Shown in pieces: positions 7,895 through 9,073 of a stretch of DNA of 9,073 nt. A program made the position numbers and the translations under genes. Position 1 is the first letter of the stretch; every line of letters starts with the position of its first letter. This stretch comes from Anaerolineales bacterium (GTDB lineage Bacteria; Chloroflexota; Anaerolineae; Anaerolineales; UBA4823): contig JAFGBV010000039.1 of assembly GCA_016932955.1 (NCBI GenBank), positions 1 through 9,073 on the forward strand, read 5' to 3'. The notes beneath the pieces were generated by a model that saw only the letters and a list, made by a program, of their open reading frames with translations, searched no databases and was not told where the DNA came from.

Positions 7895-9073
7895 ATGGGT
7901 AAGATGAGACCTACGAAACCGATGAGGCCTGCGGCGCCAAGGATGATGCCGAAAGCTGCTCCGCGCCCGTCGGTGATTGCGCCGCGGCCGTCCGTTACAC
8001 CCCGTCCGATGGCAGTTCCCTTCAATCGCGGGGCGAGTGTAGCGCGTCAGCAGGCACGTGATGTGAAGCGGGAAGCGTTTAATCAGATGGCTAATCAGGC
8101 AAACTTGCGACCGCGGCCAGCGGTGCGTCCTGCAGCTCCGCCGCCGCGGATCATGCCCAAACAACCTGCCCCGGCAATTGCCAGGCCTCCTCAGGCGCGT
8201 CCGGGTGTTCAAGTTGTAAGACCCGGACAGCTTCCAAAGCGCCCGGGAGTACAGCCGGTGAGACCGGGAGCGATCCGACCGGTAGTGCGGCCTGTTGCCC
8301 CTCCGGCAGGGGCGCCGAAGGGCATCCAGAAAGCCCGACCAACCCCCGCGCCGTCGGGGTTGAAGAGCACCGGCAAGACCCCCACGCCAGTAAGCCGCCC
8401 ATCTGCAGTGGGGGTAGGGGCAGGTGCGGCAGGCATGGCAGGTGCGGCAGCATTGGCTGCTTTCATGCTCAATACCGGTGCGGCGCATCCGCAGATTTCC
8501 ATGGATGTCACCACATTGAATTATTCACTGCAGGATTTACAGAACCGTTCCTCCCTTTCTCAGATCCAGGCTGCGATCAGCGAGCTGGATGCGGCGCTCA
8601 ATCATGCCCTGGGGCTGCTTGAGAGTGCGCGTAGCAAGGGATATATGTACCAGAAAGAGCTCGATGAGATTGCCTACCAGGCAATGGATCAATGGCAATC
8701 TGTGCGCGACCAGGTGACTGCAAGCATTCCCCAGCAGGCAGCAGCGTTTCAGAGCCAACTGGGACCCCTGGGGGGGCAGGTGGCGCGCTTGAATTCTGTC
8801 TTGGGAAACCCTGCAGCCGCTACACCACTGGTGAGCAGCACTGCAACCCAGGTCAATTCATTACTGAGCGAGCTAAACCAAGTGGAGAGCAGCCTGCAAG
8901 CCAATTATCAAGATATCCAATCACAGTGTTCGATGCTAACGACGCGTCTGAATGCGATCCATTGGGCTTTGGGGCAGCTTGATGAGGCTAAATTTAAAAT
9001 GGGTACGGATGAAAACCTGGTGAATGCCGTTTCTGCACGATGGGACCAGGAAGGGGATGACGATCCGGAAGGT
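7895..9073 (+). CDS. Pro/Arg-rich, Gly/Ala-rich, coiled-coil-like protein of unknown function (partial, no stop)
   Basis: The frame is open from the ATG at 7895 to the last base: 393 codons, no stop. The start is secure, with AAGGAGG 6 bases upstream. Residues 1-170 are basic and Pro/Ala/Arg-rich (MGKMRPTKPMRPAAPRMMPK at the start), with loose repeats such as RPGVQ and VRPG, and are probably disordered. Residues 171-192 (AVGVGAGAAGMAGAAALAAF plus ML) form a Gly/Ala-rich hydrophobic stretch that could be a weak membrane segment. From about 205 to 380 the sequence is Gln/Leu/Ala-rich and strongly helical, with heptad-like patterns typical of coiled coils (LQDLQNRSSLSQIQAAISEL, then VNSLLSELNQVESSLQ). 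The visible end turns acidic (WDQEGDDDPEG). No signal peptide, enzyme motif or known family is recognised. From memory, some Chloroflexota proteins with a similar acidic tail continue into a small beta-rich (PH/GRAM-like) domain, but this lies outside the window and is a guess. Confidence 0.8.
   Translation, partial: MGKMRPTKPMRPAAPRMMPKAAPRPSVIAPRPSVTPRPMAVPFNRGASVARQQARDVKREAFNQMANQANLRPRPAVRPAAPPPRIMPKQPAPAIARPPQARPGVQVVRPGQLPKRPGVQPVRPGAIRPVVRPVAPPAGAPKGIQKARPTPAPSGLKSTGKTPTPVSRPSAVGVGAGAAGMAGAAALAAFMLNTGAAHPQISMDVTTLNYSLQDLQNRSSLSQIQAAISELDAALNHALGLLESARSKGYMYQKELDEIAYQAMDQWQSVRDQVTASIPQQAAAFQSQLGPLGGQVARLNSVLGNPAAATPLVSSTATQVNSLLSELNQVESSLQANYQDIQSQCSMLTTRLNAIHWALGQLDEAKFKMGTDENLVNAVSARWDQEGDDDPEG

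Noticed and set aside
7871..8488. A 205-codon open frame on the minus strand in the region after gyrB
   Set aside because: The product is Arg/Cys/His-rich and low in complexity. The plus-strand frame has a perfect ribosome site and promoter and stays open for 393 codons.

Overview
The window reads as ordinary chromosomal DNA of a bacterium. The best guess is a member of the Chloroflexota, probably an Anaerolineae-like lineage. Three things point that way: a secreted protein built with Thr-Pro linkers next to a 'YLPFVRK' motif, which I recall as common in exported Chloroflexota proteins; a high-affinity branched-chain amino acid (Liv-type) uptake operon with a lipoprotein binding component; and a gyrB standing without gyrA. 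Base composition is moderate to slightly GC-rich. No tRNA, rRNA, insertion sequence, CRISPR array or prophage gene was seen.

Left part (1-3396, all genes on the minus strand). Read in transcription order from the right, there is first a small stand-alone cyclic-nucleotide-binding-domain protein (2753-3247). Then comes a strong sigma-70-type promoter (2656-2684) and a leader of about 180 bases that contains a possible 17-codon mini-ORF. After that come the lipoprotein substrate-binding protein (1225-2469), a perfect 12-bp GC-rich hairpin (1147-1176), the LivH-type permease (57-1118), and the first 14 codons of another gene, very probably the LivM-type permease, which leaves the window at base 1. 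The lipoprotein would capture substrate outside the membrane and pass it to the two permeases. The ATPases (LivG and LivF) are expected beyond the left edge.

Middle (3397-5839). A secreted modular protein on the minus strand (3397-4788) carries a signal peptide, Thr-Pro linkers, a P/Homo-B domain and a C39-like papain-fold cysteine peptidase domain. It is divergent from a multi-pass membrane protein of unknown function on the plus strand (4838-5839). The 49-bp gap between them lacks Shine-Dalgarno sequences and has promoter-like -10 elements very close to both starts, so leaderless transcripts are plausible.

Right part (5840-9073, plus strand). A complete and canonical gyrB (GTG start, 640 aa) is followed after 71 bases by a separately promoted gene. 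That gene encodes a Pro/Arg/Ala-rich, then Gly/Ala-rich, then helical coiled-coil-like protein, and it runs off the right edge with 393 codons visible.

I did not find a convincing new multi-gene system. The items most worth a second look are the unknown protein downstream of gyrB, the P-domain/C39-like secreted protein, and the long liv leader with its mini-ORF.
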